The translations under genes and the position numbers were made by a program. The notes below the pieces were generated by a model, which saw nothing but the letters and a program-made list of their open reading frames with translations, was not told the DNA's origin and made no database searches. A stretch of 33,489 nucleotides of DNA from an uncultured Lachnospiraceae bacterium. GTDB lineage: Bacteria > Bacillota > Clostridia > Lachnospirales > Lachnospiraceae. The DNA lies in NCBI GenBank assembly GCA_947625465.1, contig CANQOK010000030.1:1-33489 (forward strand), given 5' to 3'. Below are positions 33,457 through 33,489 of this stretch, piece after piece (the stretch's first letter is position 1; each line of letters begins with the position of its first letter).

Positions 33457-33484
33457 ATTATACTACATTTTAAGTTCGTGTCAA
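33457..33484 (-). promoter_or_regulatory. Promoter of the dockerin-cohesin surface operon
   Basis: TTGACA (33484-33479), 16 bases, TATAAT (33462-33457). Transcription would begin near 33450 and leave a leader of about 100 bases. The leader contains a small palindrome, TAGAAT-five bases-ATTCTA (33412-33428), that may bind a regulator. Confidence 0.7.
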
Positions 33485-33489
33485 TAGAA

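Overview
The window looks like chromosomal DNA of a low- to mid-GC anaerobic Firmicute, most likely a gut Clostridium of the Lachnospiraceae type (inference). The reasons are strong GGAGG ribosome sites almost everywhere, TTGACA/TATAAT promoters, a BspA-type leucine-rich-repeat surface protein with a dockerin, a YtrA-type GntR/ABC operon, a class I glutamate-cysteine ligase, and Rpn, DUF1848 and DUF3427 families. No rRNA, tRNA or CRISPR array was seen.

Left part (1-10.1 kb). An Rpn-type nuclease gene runs off the left edge. Next comes an AT-rich gap with a long hairpin that looks like a transposon-end remnant, then a DUF234-type AAA ATPase. On the minus strand a membrane-anchored SpoIIE/PP2C phosphatase is followed by a gene fusing a STAS (anti-anti-sigma) domain to an APH-like kinase. 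That gene carries an in-frame TAG eight codons into its natural start. On the plus strand are a membrane-anchored SGNH hydrolase and a tight three-gene operon: GntR regulator, ABC ATPase, large permease. The operon's promoter, operator and the preceding terminator overlap in 66 bp.

Sulfur and housekeeping part (10.1-17 kb, minus strand). It holds gshA-type glutamate-cysteine ligase and a cysK-metY operon with a consensus promoter and a palindrome like an Rrf2/CymR box. After these lie alkD-type DNA glycosylase, an HdeD-like membrane protein, glycerate kinase and a MutT-like NUDIX hydrolase. The last four may be co-transcribed with the PLD-nuclease/helicase/DUF3427 gene upstream (17-19.9 kb).

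Accessory part (20-25.2 kb, partly more AT-rich). It shows clear signs of rearrangement. There is a DUF1848 gene, a 5' fragment of glycerate kinase behind a second copy of the helicase promoter, and a toxin-antitoxin pair (MqsR-like toxin; MqsA-like/Panacea antitoxin). A second, partial copy of DUF1848 directly abuts the antitoxin stop codon. An XRE regulator/ImmA-IrrE metallopeptidase pair with a perfect operator-like palindrome follows, then trmO and a short DinD/BRO-like remnant.

Right part (25.2-33.5 kb, minus strand). One promoter appears to drive a three-gene surface operon. It encodes an 1813-residue secreted protein with four PPC/leucine-rich-repeat modules ending in a dockerin, a membrane-anchored protein with an N-terminal cohesin-like domain and many Cys-X2-Cys repeats, and a small membrane-anchored lipocalin-like protein. 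The adjacent cohesin and dockerin suggest that the giant protein is docked non-covalently onto its operon partner. This is the best candidate in the window for an undescribed surface assembly.
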